Source: Mixia osmundae IAM 14324 (Eukaryota; Basidiomycota; Mixiomycetes; Mixiales; Mixiaceae). Taken from it: a stretch of DNA of 64,000 nucleotides. The notes under the pieces are model-generated. The model worked only from the letters and a program-made list of their open reading frames with translations, searched no databases and had not been told where the DNA came from. The stretch lies in assembly GCF_000708205.1 (NCBI RefSeq), contig NW_014575547.1, forward strand, positions 62,001 to 126,000, given 5' to 3'. The position numbers and the translations under genes were made by a program. Shown piece after piece: positions 12,201 to 22,329 of the stretch (within the stretch, counting starts at the first letter, position 1; each line of letters begins with the position of its first letter).

Positions 12201-14340
12201 ATGACGCTGCATCGCTCCGCATTGCGACTGCAGCTGTCCAATCGCGCGACACTCGACTCTGCTAGCGCGGGCAGCGCGCAGCTCAACGGAGCAGACGCAC
12301 GAACGCCCAGCGCTAGTCCTGAAGAGAACAAACGAGGCTATTTCGACATCATGCCACGATTAGACACTAGCTCGCTGGCGAGCACAGCTTGTGAGGAAGT
12401 CAAGACACCGCTGCCCCGCACACCCAACACTCTCTTTGGAGTGCTTCATGGCCATGCTGGCTTGCAAAACAACAACGATGACGGGGTTACCGAACCCTCG
12501 GCACTGAGCACGACTTACCTCACCGCCGGCGATCTCAACGGAGCAACATCTGGTATGATCACGCCGACTTATGGCCTTGCACCGCACACACCTCTGCCCT
12601 ACGCACTCAAGGACGGCTACCATACCCCGACCGTTGATGTATTCGGCTCTTCGACCGCCATGACACCCAACTTTGCCTTTGGCAGGGCTGCTCTCAGTCG
12701 GACTGGCTCGCGACCTTCGATGGGTCTCAGACGCACTTCCTCCATGTTCAGCGCTGGCATGAATATCTCTGATGACGAGGAAGAAGAGGCCGACGCGCTC
12801 CTGCAAGCGCGACTGGCGCGCCGTCGCCGCTCACTGCATGCTCGGACGGGCTCGACATCCTCTACGGCATCCAGCATGAGCGGCTTCGACGATCTCGCAC
12901 CTCACGCTATGCTTGAGAGCGAAGAAAGTGAGGAAAGCCTAGAGGACAAGGAGATGCAGACCGAATGGACGCCTTACGAGCGAGATATTCTCGCATCCGT
13001 ATGTAGCCTTGATGGTCTCATCACGATCAGAGCTGATGGCGATGACAGACATATGATGCGTACATCGACAAGATTGCACGCAGTGGAACACCCTTCACAG
13101 GCGTGCCACCCAGCCAGACACTCCATGCTATCGCCCGTCACCTTCTCACCCGGCACGCTGAGCCGATCGTCGAGAGCGGCCAGGCTCGACAGAAATGGCG
13201 ACACTCTCTTTTTGTCACGAAGGCGCGCGTGCTAGCGTTTGCCAAAGCGCGCAAAGCTTTCGAAGACTCACAGCTTGCGCCTGCGCACGAAGCAGGCAAT
13301 GGCGCTACACCCCGCGCTGCCCAGGACACGACAGACGTACAGATGCAGCCCGAAGCAGATGCTGCTCTGGCAACGCTCGCCAAGACCGGCGGAGTGGCTG
13401 TAGGACACAGACGAAGGCTCTCGTCTCAACGCTCGATGGACTTCCTGCCCTATCAGAAAGATACCAATGCGCTCTCCAAGTGAGTCGAGTCTGTCTGAGC
13501 TAGCATTCTGCTGATGTGCTGTACAGACTGTCGAGTCGTCTGCAGCCCCAAGAGGAGGCCAGCGCGCTCGACAATGCGCATATCTCTCTCATGCGTAGTT
13601 TCTCGAGCTCCGCCGTCGCGCCCGCCCTGACGACTGCCGTCGAGCCGACGCCAAGCTTGCTCAAGCCTAGCGGAGCATCGACTTTCACTTTCGGGACCGG
13701 TGCGACGGTCTCAGCTGTGCCCCTTGGTCTCGAACAGATCGCAAGCATCGTAACGGATGACGCGGACACCAAGAGCAAAGTCACTCCGCCCCGACCGCTC
13801 CAGCGCTCTCGCTCCTCGTACGGACAGACGTCAACGCTGCCTTCCCAAAGAGGTCACAACAAGAAGCCTAGCTTGTCTTCGTCCATCAAGATTCTGTCGA
13901 GAGCAGACAAAGCCTTGGCCGAAGAGAGCGCGTCGACTTATCTGCCCACGCCGCCCGAATCTGCTCGGAAGCACAGCAAGCTCACTTACTTAGACGCGAC
14001 GAAGAACCGACCTGCCCTCTTCTTGTCGCCTGCTGATCCGATCATGCCGCAGTTCGGTCGACCTGTCATGTCAAACGATGCAGACGCAGCAGAGGCAAAG
14101 AGGCAATGGCGAGCCAACGCGCTCATCGACTCGCCCAATTCTGACACGAACGAGTCAAGCCCAGGCGGCCGTACAGATGGATCTGACGAAGCGGACGAGC
14201 CATCAGGCAATCGCGCAACGAAGCGCAAGGCTTCCATCACGCCTCTGACGCCTCAGTTCCTCGAACCTAGCTCGTTCCGCGCGGGCGCAAACCCGACCGA
14301 AGGCGGACTGAGAAGTCCGTTCACCGCTGAGTTTGCATGA
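12201..14340 (+). CDS. Conserved hypothetical low-complexity protein
   Basis: Not recognised. Three exons (introns 12999-13048 and 13480-13526) give 680 residues. Most of the protein is Ser/Pro/Thr-rich with repeated TP and SP dipeptides (for example PTYGLAPHTPLPYAL and PNFAFG) that look like proline-directed kinase sites. There is an acidic patch (DDEEEEAD), an Arg-rich stretch (RLARRRRSLHAR), and a short ordered-looking segment straddling the first intron (YDAYIDKIARSGTPFTGVPP, then HAIARHLLTRH) that may be the only folded part. A basic KRK motif lies near the C-terminus. It follows the GH63-like gene on the same strand with a 143-bp gap. A regulatory role is a guess from composition only. 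Confidence 0.75.
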
Positions 14341-14513
14341 TGCTGTACCTCTCCACACACAGGCTAAGTCAAGCACGACACTCTGTATCGCTCGCAAATG
14401 CACTTCTGTCCTTGCACGAACAAGCGCGTCACTGTCTCTGTTGTATCAGCGACTCAAGCCATAGTCTGCCTCGGTGGACCTCACAAGAAGCAGTCCCATG
14501 CCACATGCCGCTG

Positions 14514-14855
14514 TCATGACTCTTCCTCCTCCTCCTCCGCTTGGCCGCCTTTCCCCTTCTGTTCTATCGCGGTCTGATGTTGTCTGTTGGCGATGAGTTG
14601 CTTCTTCTTATGAGCGATCATCGCCTCCACTCGTTCGTTCGCTCCGTGTAGGTAGAATCCCAGTCCTCCGAAGACGCCCATTGCGGCTGCGTGACCTCCC
14701 AGTCCTGACGCTCAGACAGCACGTGAGCCCGGCTGTCGAGCTGACGTGATGAAGGACCTGCCGTCAAAGACGTTGCGCTTCTGGATGCCAAGCTGCCACA
14801 TTCGGCAAGCTAGACCGAAGCCGGCCCAGCCTAGTGTAGACATCAGCACGCTCAT
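14514..14855 (-). CDS. Small two-span membrane protein, possible NUXM-like complex I accessory subunit
   Basis: Two exons encode 94 residues: a hydrophobic segment LGWAGFGLACRMWQLG, a short basic loop, a second Gly-rich hydrophobic segment GGHAAAMGVFGGLGFYLHG, and a charged tail ending in six Glu. Small size, two spans and the Gly-rich second helix followed by ANER resemble fungal complex I accessory subunits of the NUXM type; this assignment is tentative. No GT donor joins the two frames. A GC donor at 14761 with the AG at 14705 gives a 57-bp intron and the continuous sequence KRNVFDGLGGHAAAMG. Translation starts at the first Met of MSVLMSTLG. The gene is divergent from SCM3. Confidence 0.55.
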
Positions 14856-15015
14856 CTCGCTACCGTCGTCTTCCTCGCCGAGGCTGCCGGCTGCCGCTCC
14901 TCTCAACAAAATCGCGACTCTCTCGAGCGCTCTCTGCGACGACGAGACAAAGCAGAGTCGAGACAAAGTCGCGGACTGGTCGGGCAGTTCCTTGCTCGCG
15001 GCTCGGCCCGCCAAG

Positions 15016-16400
15016 ATGGCGTTGCCCGGCTCATCAGGGCTCCAGACGAGTGCAAGCATCCTGATGACACCGCCGCTGACGTCCTCTCAGGTCGATGAAG
15101 GTGAAGGTGCCAATGCCGGTTTGCGACAAGAGTCGGATGACTCCTTTCAACCTGGCTCGCAGTACAGCCCGGACTCCTCACAGGACGATGAAGAAGAGGA
15201 CGATTCATTCGAGACCGAGCTGAGCGATGGACGGTCAGACTTGACACTCGCGAGCGCACGCTGGTCGGCGCACGAAGCAGCAGGCAGTCCGATGCTGCAT
15301 CGACAGCTCAGCCCGATCCCCCATCCGGATACAGAGGCCTCATTCCCAGCCGAAGAATTCGAACAGCACTTCGTCAGTGCCTTACGAACACAGCTAGCAA
15401 CGCTCGACACGACACCGATAGATCTCGACGCGCCTGATGCCGCTCTCGAAGTGCCCGGGGAGCCAGACCTGCCACCCGTTCCTCAAGAAGATGTACCTCG
15501 TCTGAGATACGAGGCTGCCGTCAAGCTGCGTACGACGTGGGATGACATTGCTGCAAAGTACAGCCGACCGGAGTACGGTGAAGATCAAGACGATATCATC
15601 GATATCGAGACGGGCGATATCATCAAAGACCGCGGCCGTCTGCGTGCCTTATCTGAGGACCAGAACGATGACGCTAAGCCGGATTATTGGTCCTCACGAG
15701 CAACGACAAGCGCAGCATGGACGAGACGAGCCAGGGAGACCCGAAGGAAGAGGCGCAAGCTCGGCCGGCCGACGAAGCGCAATGCTGCTTCTGAGGAAGA
15801 CGAGGTGGATGCCAGCTTGAGCGAAGAGGATGAGTCGTCTGGTCTCTCGGGCGACAGCATCACGAAAGGTCGTAGGAGAGCGGAGCGTCGCAAGGCGAGA
15901 AAGCGGGTATGGAAGAGAGGTCCCTACCATACCTCGCACAAGTACCGCTGGCAGCCCGGTCAGAGCGGCGGATCGAAACAGCTCGTCGAATCTGTCTCTA
16001 CCAAGCCGACAGAACGCCTGCCTGCTAGTCGGACACCGTCACCGTTCCTAGATGCGCGATATTGGCTGCCCACAATGAGGCCGAGCGCGCCGCCGTACAT
16101 GCTCGAGCCTAAGCTCGATCCCCTCGAGCTCCTGCTGAAGGCAAAGTCGGAAACGCCTGCGCCTGTGATGAAAGCGATCAAAACAGAGACTGTCAAGACT
16201 GCCCCTGTTCCGGCAAAGCCGGTGCCGCAGCTCCCGTCGGTCGTTCAAGACGCTCTCAAGCTACTTCACAGACAGAACGCACCTCTGCCTAGCTTACCAG
16301 ACGCGTTTAGATCTCACTTCAGCAAGATTGGGTGAGTGACACGTCGAACATTTCGAGACAGCTGCTGATCGGGAACGACAACAGCAAGGTGACTCAGTGA
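15016..16400 (+). CDS. SCM3: Scm3/HJURP-family CENP-A histone chaperone
   Basis: A 443-residue protein with a recognisable Scm3 signature in the middle: a helix containing TTWDDIAAKYSRPE followed by DDIIDIETGDIIKDRGRLR. This matches the Scm3 consensus in which a KYG/KYS helix is followed by D-(I/L)-x-T-G-(D/E)-I-(I/V)-x-D-x-G-x-L-R. The family deposits the centromeric H3 variant at kinetochores. The rest is acidic and Ser-rich, with a very basic block (RRARETRRKRRKLGRPTKR) that could bind DNA. The start ATG at 15016 is preferred because an upstream in-frame ATG (14746) overlaps the divergent small gene. The frame reaches GGG TGA at 16333, where a GTGAGT donor creates the stop. Splicing 16332-16384 extends the protein by KVTQ to the TGA at 16400. 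If unspliced, the stop is at 16335. Confidence 0.82.
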
Positions 16401-17098
16401 TGGCCATGGATACCATGTTCCCTTTCGAAGCGGATGCCGCAGTATCTACACGTTGTTGTATCAGCAAAGCATTTCCGCATATCAACCCAGCGCGCGCGTA
16501 CGGGCATGCTTTCGAGCCAGGTTTGTCGAGATTGATGTACACCTGAGGGTGCCCGAGCGCGCCTCGTCCTATGTGATCCTCATCAGCATGGAACACTGTC
16601 TGGCAGTACGAGGCGCACCGCCATCGCAAGATGCTATCCTCGTGTTGACCAATCGAATGGGCTCCTTAGCGATCAGTTCGATTGCTGCTACGGGCTGAGG
16701 CTGGAAGTCCATCGATGTCTGCTCGAATCTCGGTCCTCTCATCGCATTCGCTCTGCGCCACAGCCTACTTCGGCGCAGCTCGCTGAGGACACGGTGAGAG
16801 CTTACTTTGGATTTTGGGTTTTAGACCATACACCGATGCGATTGGGCGCCTGACCCATAGGCAGATTGTGCGGTGGTTGTGGCATCCTGACGAGATCTAT
16901 CATGAGAGTGCGCAAGACGAGCAGAGGGACCGAGACTGACGCTACTTGACCTGGCAAGGGTCCACCGGATACTGCCTTTGACTCATTGGTCTCGACGGGC
17001 GCAGACTCGTGCGCATTGATCGGAACGAGCCGTGCTGCATGTCTCACTTGTCCATGTGTCCTTCGCAGCAACACGATGGGCCTTGTCGTGCGTAGCAT
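16394..17098 (-). CDS. NADH:ubiquinone oxidoreductase iron-sulfur subunit 6 (NDUFS6)
   Basis: Five exons and four introns of 50-56 bp give 163 residues. The order is a basic mitochondrial presequence (MLRTTRPIVLLRRTHGQ), the family motif QAPNRIGVWSKTQ, a segment around RGPRFEQTSMDFQPQP, then the zinc site: CDGG spliced to RGALGHPQVYINLDKPGSKA, then CP spliced to YCGIRFE. The Cys-His-Cys-Cys ligand set is therefore complete only in the spliced product. NDUFS6 is the zinc-binding 13-kDa peripheral-arm subunit needed for complex I assembly. The last seven coding bases overlap the end of SCM3 if that gene's final intron is spliced. The gene is head-to-head with the alcohol dehydrogenase. Confidence 0.9.
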
Positions 17099-17288
17099 CC
17101 TGCTGTACTGACGGCCCTGCTCGCCGTCGCGCCTGCAGGCCCAGACGGCGAAACGGTGGAGACGATCTGCGGGGACAGAGACCCTTGCGCCCTTGCTTGC
17201 AAAGTGCGATGAGCTCATAGCGCACAAGCTCCGCGGGAATTCCACTATCTCTACAGACACTCGCTCAGCTTCTGTTGATCGCCTCGAC

Positions 17289-18380
17289 ATGTCTGAGCAC
17301 AGCGTCAGTGGACTTCCGAAGACCTACAAGGCCGCCCAGGTCAAGTCCAAAGGAGCCAAATTCGAGCTTATCGATGTCGAGCTCAACTTGCCCGAACGTG
17401 GTCAGGTGCTCGTCAAAGTGCTCGCGTGTGGCGTCTGTCACTCGGACATGACGACCAAGTTTGAGGCCATTCCTGGCATTCTCCCTCGAGTGCCCGGTCA
17501 CGAGATCATCGGCGACATCGTTGCGATTCACGAGAGCGAGGATCATTGGAAGCTCAATGACCGAGTAGGATCTGGCTGGTTCGGAGGCAGCGATGGTTCT
17601 TGCAAGCAATGTCGTCAGGGGAGCCCCATCAATTGCCCCAAGCTGGCCATCAACGGCGTCACTCGCGATGGAGGATATGCTCAGTATGTCACCCTCCGAC
17701 GTGAAGCCGTCGTCAGTGTGCCAAAGGAGATGGACCCTGCCGAGGCTGCTCCTTTAACTTGTGCTGGCATCACTACCTACAACAGCATGCGCAAGTAAGT
17801 CTGCTTGCTTTGGTAGCAAGGCCGTGCTTGACAGTGGGGCAGCATGGGCGCACGACCTGGAGATCTTGTCGCCATTCAGGGCATCGGCGGCCTCGGCTCG
17901 CTCGCAATTGGCTTTGCTCGTGCGATGGGCTTCAGTACTGTAGCACTCTCATCGAGCTCGGCCAAGAAAGATCTAGCTACCAAGCTTGGCGCTCATCACT
18001 ATCTCGACTCGAGCGCAGAATCTCAAGCAGATGCGCTGCAGAAGCTCGGCGGCGCAAAGCTCATCGTCTGCACCGCGCCTTCCCAGGAAGTCATCAACAC
18101 GCTCCTGCCTGCTCTCCAGCCTGGCGGTACTTTGCTCCTGCTCGCTATCTTGCCCAGCGTCACCTTGCCCGCTCAGCAGATGGTGGCAAAACGGTTGACA
18201 GTACGCGGCTGGCCGTCTGGCTCGCCGCCAGACTGCGAAGATTGCATCAACTTTGCACAAGTCGAAGGCGTCAAGCCTATGATCGAAAGATACAGTCTCG
18301 ATGACGTCGAGGCAGCCTTTGAGCGCATGTCATCCAACAAAGCTCGCTTCCGCGCCGTTCTCATTCCCGATCACAAGTGA
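17289..18380 (+). CDS. Zinc-type alcohol dehydrogenase (MDR family)
   Basis: Two exons (intron 17795-17842) give 347 residues. Catalytic zinc ligands are seen as Cys in LACGVCHSD, the His in PGHEIIGD and a Cys following TCAG. The Rossmann motif is IQGIGGLGSLAIGFARAMG. The structural-zinc lobe reads GGSDGSCKQCRQGSPINC: only three of the usual four Cys remain, with Asp in the first position. The C-terminal part IERYSLDDVEAAFERM is typical of the family. It should be an NAD(P)-dependent cytosolic alcohol/aldehyde reductase; substrate not predictable. In-frame codons continue upstream of the chosen ATG without another ATG. Confidence 0.92.
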
Positions 18381-18548
18381 AGCCATGCACATGTAATCTC
18401 TGCCTCAATGCACACTCAAAGCGTCCGATATAGCGCGACTGTGAGTACAAACATGCATACACAAGCATGAGTGCCAAGACAGATCCAGCTGTGCAAAGGG
18501 GATGCGAGGGTCGTGAGATATAGCTTTCGTCAGGTCGGTCTTGGGTGC

Positions 18549-19724
18549 TCAGGATTGATCACCGCAGACAGCGAGATTCTGGAATGTGCCTGCTTTGCCA
18601 GAATAGGCGCTCTTGCCTTGCATCCACCAGTTGAGCAGTTGCTGCGCGGGCAAGTCAGTCAGAGGGCCGTATGGGAACACGGCGCGAAGTAACCAACCTG
18701 CAAGTAGTCGAGATTGTTCTGGCAGACGCAGCAACCTGTGCTCGCTGCTGCTGTGGCTGACGTGTAAGTCATGCCTGGCGTCCAGCCATTGTATTGTCCT
18801 GTCCGCTAATGAGCTCAATCTTGAGTGCATCAATGCGGTGCTCACCAATCGTGACGAGAACGCTGCCGCCGTTTGATGCGAGCGTAGTGGCAAAGTAAGC
18901 TGCTGCAGTCTTGACGTTGAAATCAGGATCGTTGCAATTGCCTATCGCGTTGCACAGTCAGCACGAACTTGAAGGCAATCCAGCCGCGACTGACCATTGG
19001 GCGCGCCTCCGCATTTGTCCGACGTGATCTGCATGAGACCGAACGCGCCTCCACTATCGCCAACGACAGAGGGATTGCAGCTCGACTCCTGCATGGCGAA
19101 AGAAGCGAGCAAGATAGGCGGAATATTGTTGAGTGCGCCGTACTTTTCAAAGATGGAAAAGTAGTCCTTGCAATCGCTGAACGTGCTGCCTGCAGACTCG
19201 AGGGAGGTGTAGACGAGCTCGTCCATCGTCACTTTGGCGGGTGCCCAGCCTGAGGACGGGTTCGATTTTGAGATGCCATTGGTGAGGAAAGCTTCGGATC
19301 CGTTCGGGCCGGCATCGACGGTGGACTGAGCCGTCGCGCCTGTCAGCTTGGAGACATGTCCTGATGAGGCAGTCCCGCTCGTCGTCGAGGTCGTCGTGTT
19401 ACTCGTGCCCGCAGACGAAGAGGTCGAGTTTGACTTTGACTTTGACTTGGACTTGCTGACTGCTTTGGAGTTGGCCGTCGTGAGACTGTCGACCACGCTG
19501 CCTTTTGCAGCCGCCTTCTTGCTCTTGGTCTTCTTCTTCATGACCTTTTGCTTGTGGTGCTTTGCATGCCTGTGATGGCTATGTTTGTGCTTGTGATGGT
19601 GTGACTTGTGCGTCGAGACTTCCATCTCGCATTCCTGCGCGTTGACAGAGACCGGCGCGACGATGGCAAGTGCGACGGCGACAAGAATGGCAAGACGCTT
19701 GAAGGTGGTAGTGTGTGCGAACAT
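18549..19724 (-). CDS. Secreted lytic-transglycosylase-like (SLT domain) protein
   Basis: Four exons. A signal peptide (residues about 1-29) ends near VSVNAQE. A His/Lys-rich stretch (HKSHHHKHKHSHHRHAKHHK) and a Lys/Ser/Thr-rich linker of about 100 residues follow. The C-terminal part is a lysozyme-fold SLT-type domain with the catalytic Glu in FAMQESSCNP, then DSGGAFGLMQIT, NDPDFNVKTAAAYFA and, after splicing, GQYNGW. Cys residues in the mature domain could form disulfides. Introns lie near 18954-19004, 18798-18846 and 18645-18699. The domain cleaves beta-1,4 links in bacterial murein; in a fungus it may act against bacteria or on chitin-like polymers, which is inference. The 423 bp upstream is probably its promoter. 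Confidence 0.85.
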
Positions 19725-20147
19725 CGTTGCTCGTGATGACTTTGTCCGACAAAGGCGTGAAAAGGTGTGAGCGCGTTAGCTGAATGTGATGATTATGAAA
19801 GAGGGTGCGAGTCTGAGTCCAGCTCAAGTGTGGTGGTATACGATTGCGCTTGTTCGAATCAGTCTGCCCTAGTTCTCTGCGTGGACTCGACCTGCGAGCA
19901 AATGTCTTTCGGCGAACAGAAGGTCATCAAATATCGAAGGCCATCAAAAACGCGTCGCGTGTCGCGTCCAAGGTCATGTCACTGGCGACCCGTCGTTGAT
20001 TTTAATATTTGCAATGAGCTATAATTCTATGAGTTTGTGCGAGATGGATCAGGATTACTCTGATTTTTGACGCTTTCCTGGCCTTTGCGACCCCATGATG
20101 CTGCAGATGGAACACGTTAGAGCAGTGCGAGCATGACAACAGCAGCC
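19725..20147 (-). promoter_or_regulatory. Intergenic region, probable promoter of the SLT gene
   Basis: This 423-bp gap lies between the SLT gene start and the 3' end of the next gene on the same strand, so it should contain the SLT promoter and the GFA gene's terminator. I see no open frame and no RNA gene. AT-rich runs such as TTTTAATATTTGCAATGAGCT near 20000-20020 stand out from the surrounding GC-rich sequence, but no specific factor site can be claimed. Confidence 0.35.
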
Positions 20148-21036
20148 TCACTGTTTCTCGGTGACTTCGCAAGCGTCTTCACCCAATAGCTCGGACTTGT
20201 TTTTCATGCCCGACCATTTGGGCAGGCCATCGGCCAGATCCATCGTCCTCTGGCTGTAGAAGATATGGCAAGATGGGTGAAACGATGCCGGCAGCTTGCC
20301 GTCTTTAAACTTGAAAGTGCCAGGATAAGCAATCATCGTCGACCGGCCCTCATCGAACATGGGCGAGCGACAGTTCTGCTCCCGAATTAATGGCGGTTGT
20401 ATACATGCAGTGATGAACGCACTGTGCAAGCGACTTTGCAGGGGACATAATGGATTGATTTCTTCTTTTCAGTCGAGAAAAAGTCGAGGCTCTCGCCTTC
20501 GTTCTTGCTCAATCGAACAGCAGCTTTGGGGAAGATGACGGCGTGCTGGAACGGTGCGCCGTGCAGGCCTGTAGATTTATTAGATCAGATCTTTGAATGC
20601 ACAAAGAGCGTACGCTGGCAGTCATGACAATGGCAGCTGCGGCAGCTTTGTTAGCTCAGTATCGCTTGAGACGGTCTCAGCGTACCATTTCGACGACAGC
20701 GGATCCTGTGAAAACTCGAAGCCGACGTTGCCGCACCAGCAAGAGCTGCGACCAAGATGAGCCAAAATCGGCGGAAAATCTATCATTCCCGCACGAAGTG
20801 TATTTCACCTTGAACTTATCGCCCGTAGACTCCCACTTGTACGGAGGCTTGGACATAAAGTCTGTCTCAGAGTCCCCTCCATCCTTGCTTGGAATGTCCG
20901 GACTTCCTTCCCATCCGGTTCCGATGTCCGTGAGCGCATTCTCGCCGTCTGGGAGATCTTTGTCCTTGCTTTTGTCTAGTGCATCCTGGACCTTGGTCGC
21001 ATGCTCTTTAGTCCTTGGCACCTTCTGACCAGCCAT
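20148..21036 (-). CDS. GFA/CENP-V-fold (Mss4-like) zinc protein
   Basis: Five exons with introns of 45-49 bp give 232 residues. All four introns are needed to recover the family motifs: FKVKYTSSCWCGNVGFEFS, CCHCHDCQRLHGAPFQHAVI, PCKVACTNCRSPMFDEGR and FHPSCHIFYSQRTMDL. The Cys pattern CxCG...CxCxxC...CxxC is that of the glutathione-dependent formaldehyde-activating (GFA) fold, which binds two zinc ions. Some members act on glutathione adducts, but for most fungal members the substrate is unknown. The C-terminal sequence DLADGLPKWSGMKNKSELL is typical of the basidiomycete subgroup. The start MAGQKVPR is the first ATG of the first exon. It is divergent from the tubby-like gene (174 bp). Confidence 0.88.
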
Positions 21037-21210
21037 GATGATCCACTGCAGTACTTACAGAGTGATGACGGTTGGCCGATGGGCGAAAACTTGACATCAA
21101 AGACAATTCGATCACGAGAAAGCAGTCGCGACCCGCGAAAGACAGTCACGAGCGAGGCACTGCATCCTCGGCAACGAGACGACTGAGCCCATCATCCGCC
21201 AGCAAGGTCC

Positions 21211-22325
21211 ATGCCGCTCGATGCGAATCGTCAGTGATATGCTAGTGACATTGCACATGCAGGCTGAACCATCAAGCAGTCTACACGCTCGATCTGAAGC
21301 CTATCACGCAAGGCGTCGCATTGCAGCATCACGGCGACGTTGTCTACCTCTTGCGCGCACCGCATGACAGCGAGGAGTCTCTCACGTTGTACGATGGCGC
21401 GACAGAAGCACAGCTTGCAAGTCTGGTCTATGTGACCGTGCGCGCTCGACGTATCACGCTCGTCAATCCGACTCAGCATGTGCAGATGGAAGTGCCCACA
21501 GGCGCTCTGTCTGCCCTCAAGGGCTTTCGCTGGACATTTCGATTCGAGAATCTCAAATTTTATTGGGATCGCGAGGTCGTGCTGGGCAGTCAGCAGAGGT
21601 CCTACTCGCTCTGGCTAAGAAGAGCGCCCGAACCGGATTGGCAATTGATGATCTGCAAGCCTGCGAGAGCGAGCCTGGAAGCAGACGAAGGTCTCGCTGC
21701 TACGCTTACTATTCTCGACTACAACCTCAACAGGGCAGGGCCTGCAGAGATGGAAGACCGTAAAGGTTTCGAGCTCGTCGCGCTCATCACGCTTGCCTCC
21801 TTTTTGGCGCCTACGATTCCATCCATCGCGCCCCCTACAGTACCGGTCGAGACAGCTAGGAAGACACCCGCGCCTGTGGTCAAACCCGCAGCTGCCGCAG
21901 CAAAGCCAGGCTTAACGACGCCAAGCGTGCCTCGACCCAAACCGCGCTCGCCCGTGCCAACGGCAACGAATGAGATTACCGTCAGCGAGCACAGCGAGAC
22001 GGTGCTGTTGCTCAAGCAAGCTGACAGCATCTTACGAGATCCTACGATCGTCTTCATCAAGCTGCTCGCCCAAGGCGGCGCAGTACCGATAGCCGTCAAG
22101 CTTGCCTCAGAAATCAAGCGACAGATCCTCAAGCAACGAGGAGGAGATCTGTGGATGTATCTCGTCGATACGAGGTCCTCAAAGACCTTGCCTACTGCAG
22201 CAAATACGGACACCGGCCTTTCGCGAACGCTCAGCAAGCTCAAGTCATATAAGCAGCCAGAGACCATCACCATCTACCTCTCGCGAATGCCGCTGGCTGA
22301 ACTGGACCCCAAGAAAGCCAAATGA
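21211..22325 (+). CDS. Unknown protein, possible tubby/LURP-like beta-barrel domain
   Basis: Two exons: a 19-nt first exon carrying the ATG (MPLDAN), a 47-bp intron (21230-21276, GTCAGT..AAG) and one long exon, 355 residues in all. The N-terminal ~170 residues alternate beta-like segments with a central Trp-rich strand (FRWTFRFENLKFYWDREVVL, then YSLWLRRAPEPDWQLMICKP), a pattern like tubby/LURP-one domains; this is pattern recognition only. A Pro/Ala-rich linker follows, then a helical C-terminal domain (SETVLLLKQADSILRD onwards) ending in LDPKKAK. The stop codon is only 4 bp from the stop of the convergent TSR4 gene. Function unknown. Confidence 0.65.
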
Positions 22326-22329
22326 TGCA

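Noticed and set aside
19800-19880. Possible tRNA around the B-box-like GTTCGAATC
   Set aside because: No matching acceptor, D or anticodon stem could be found around it.
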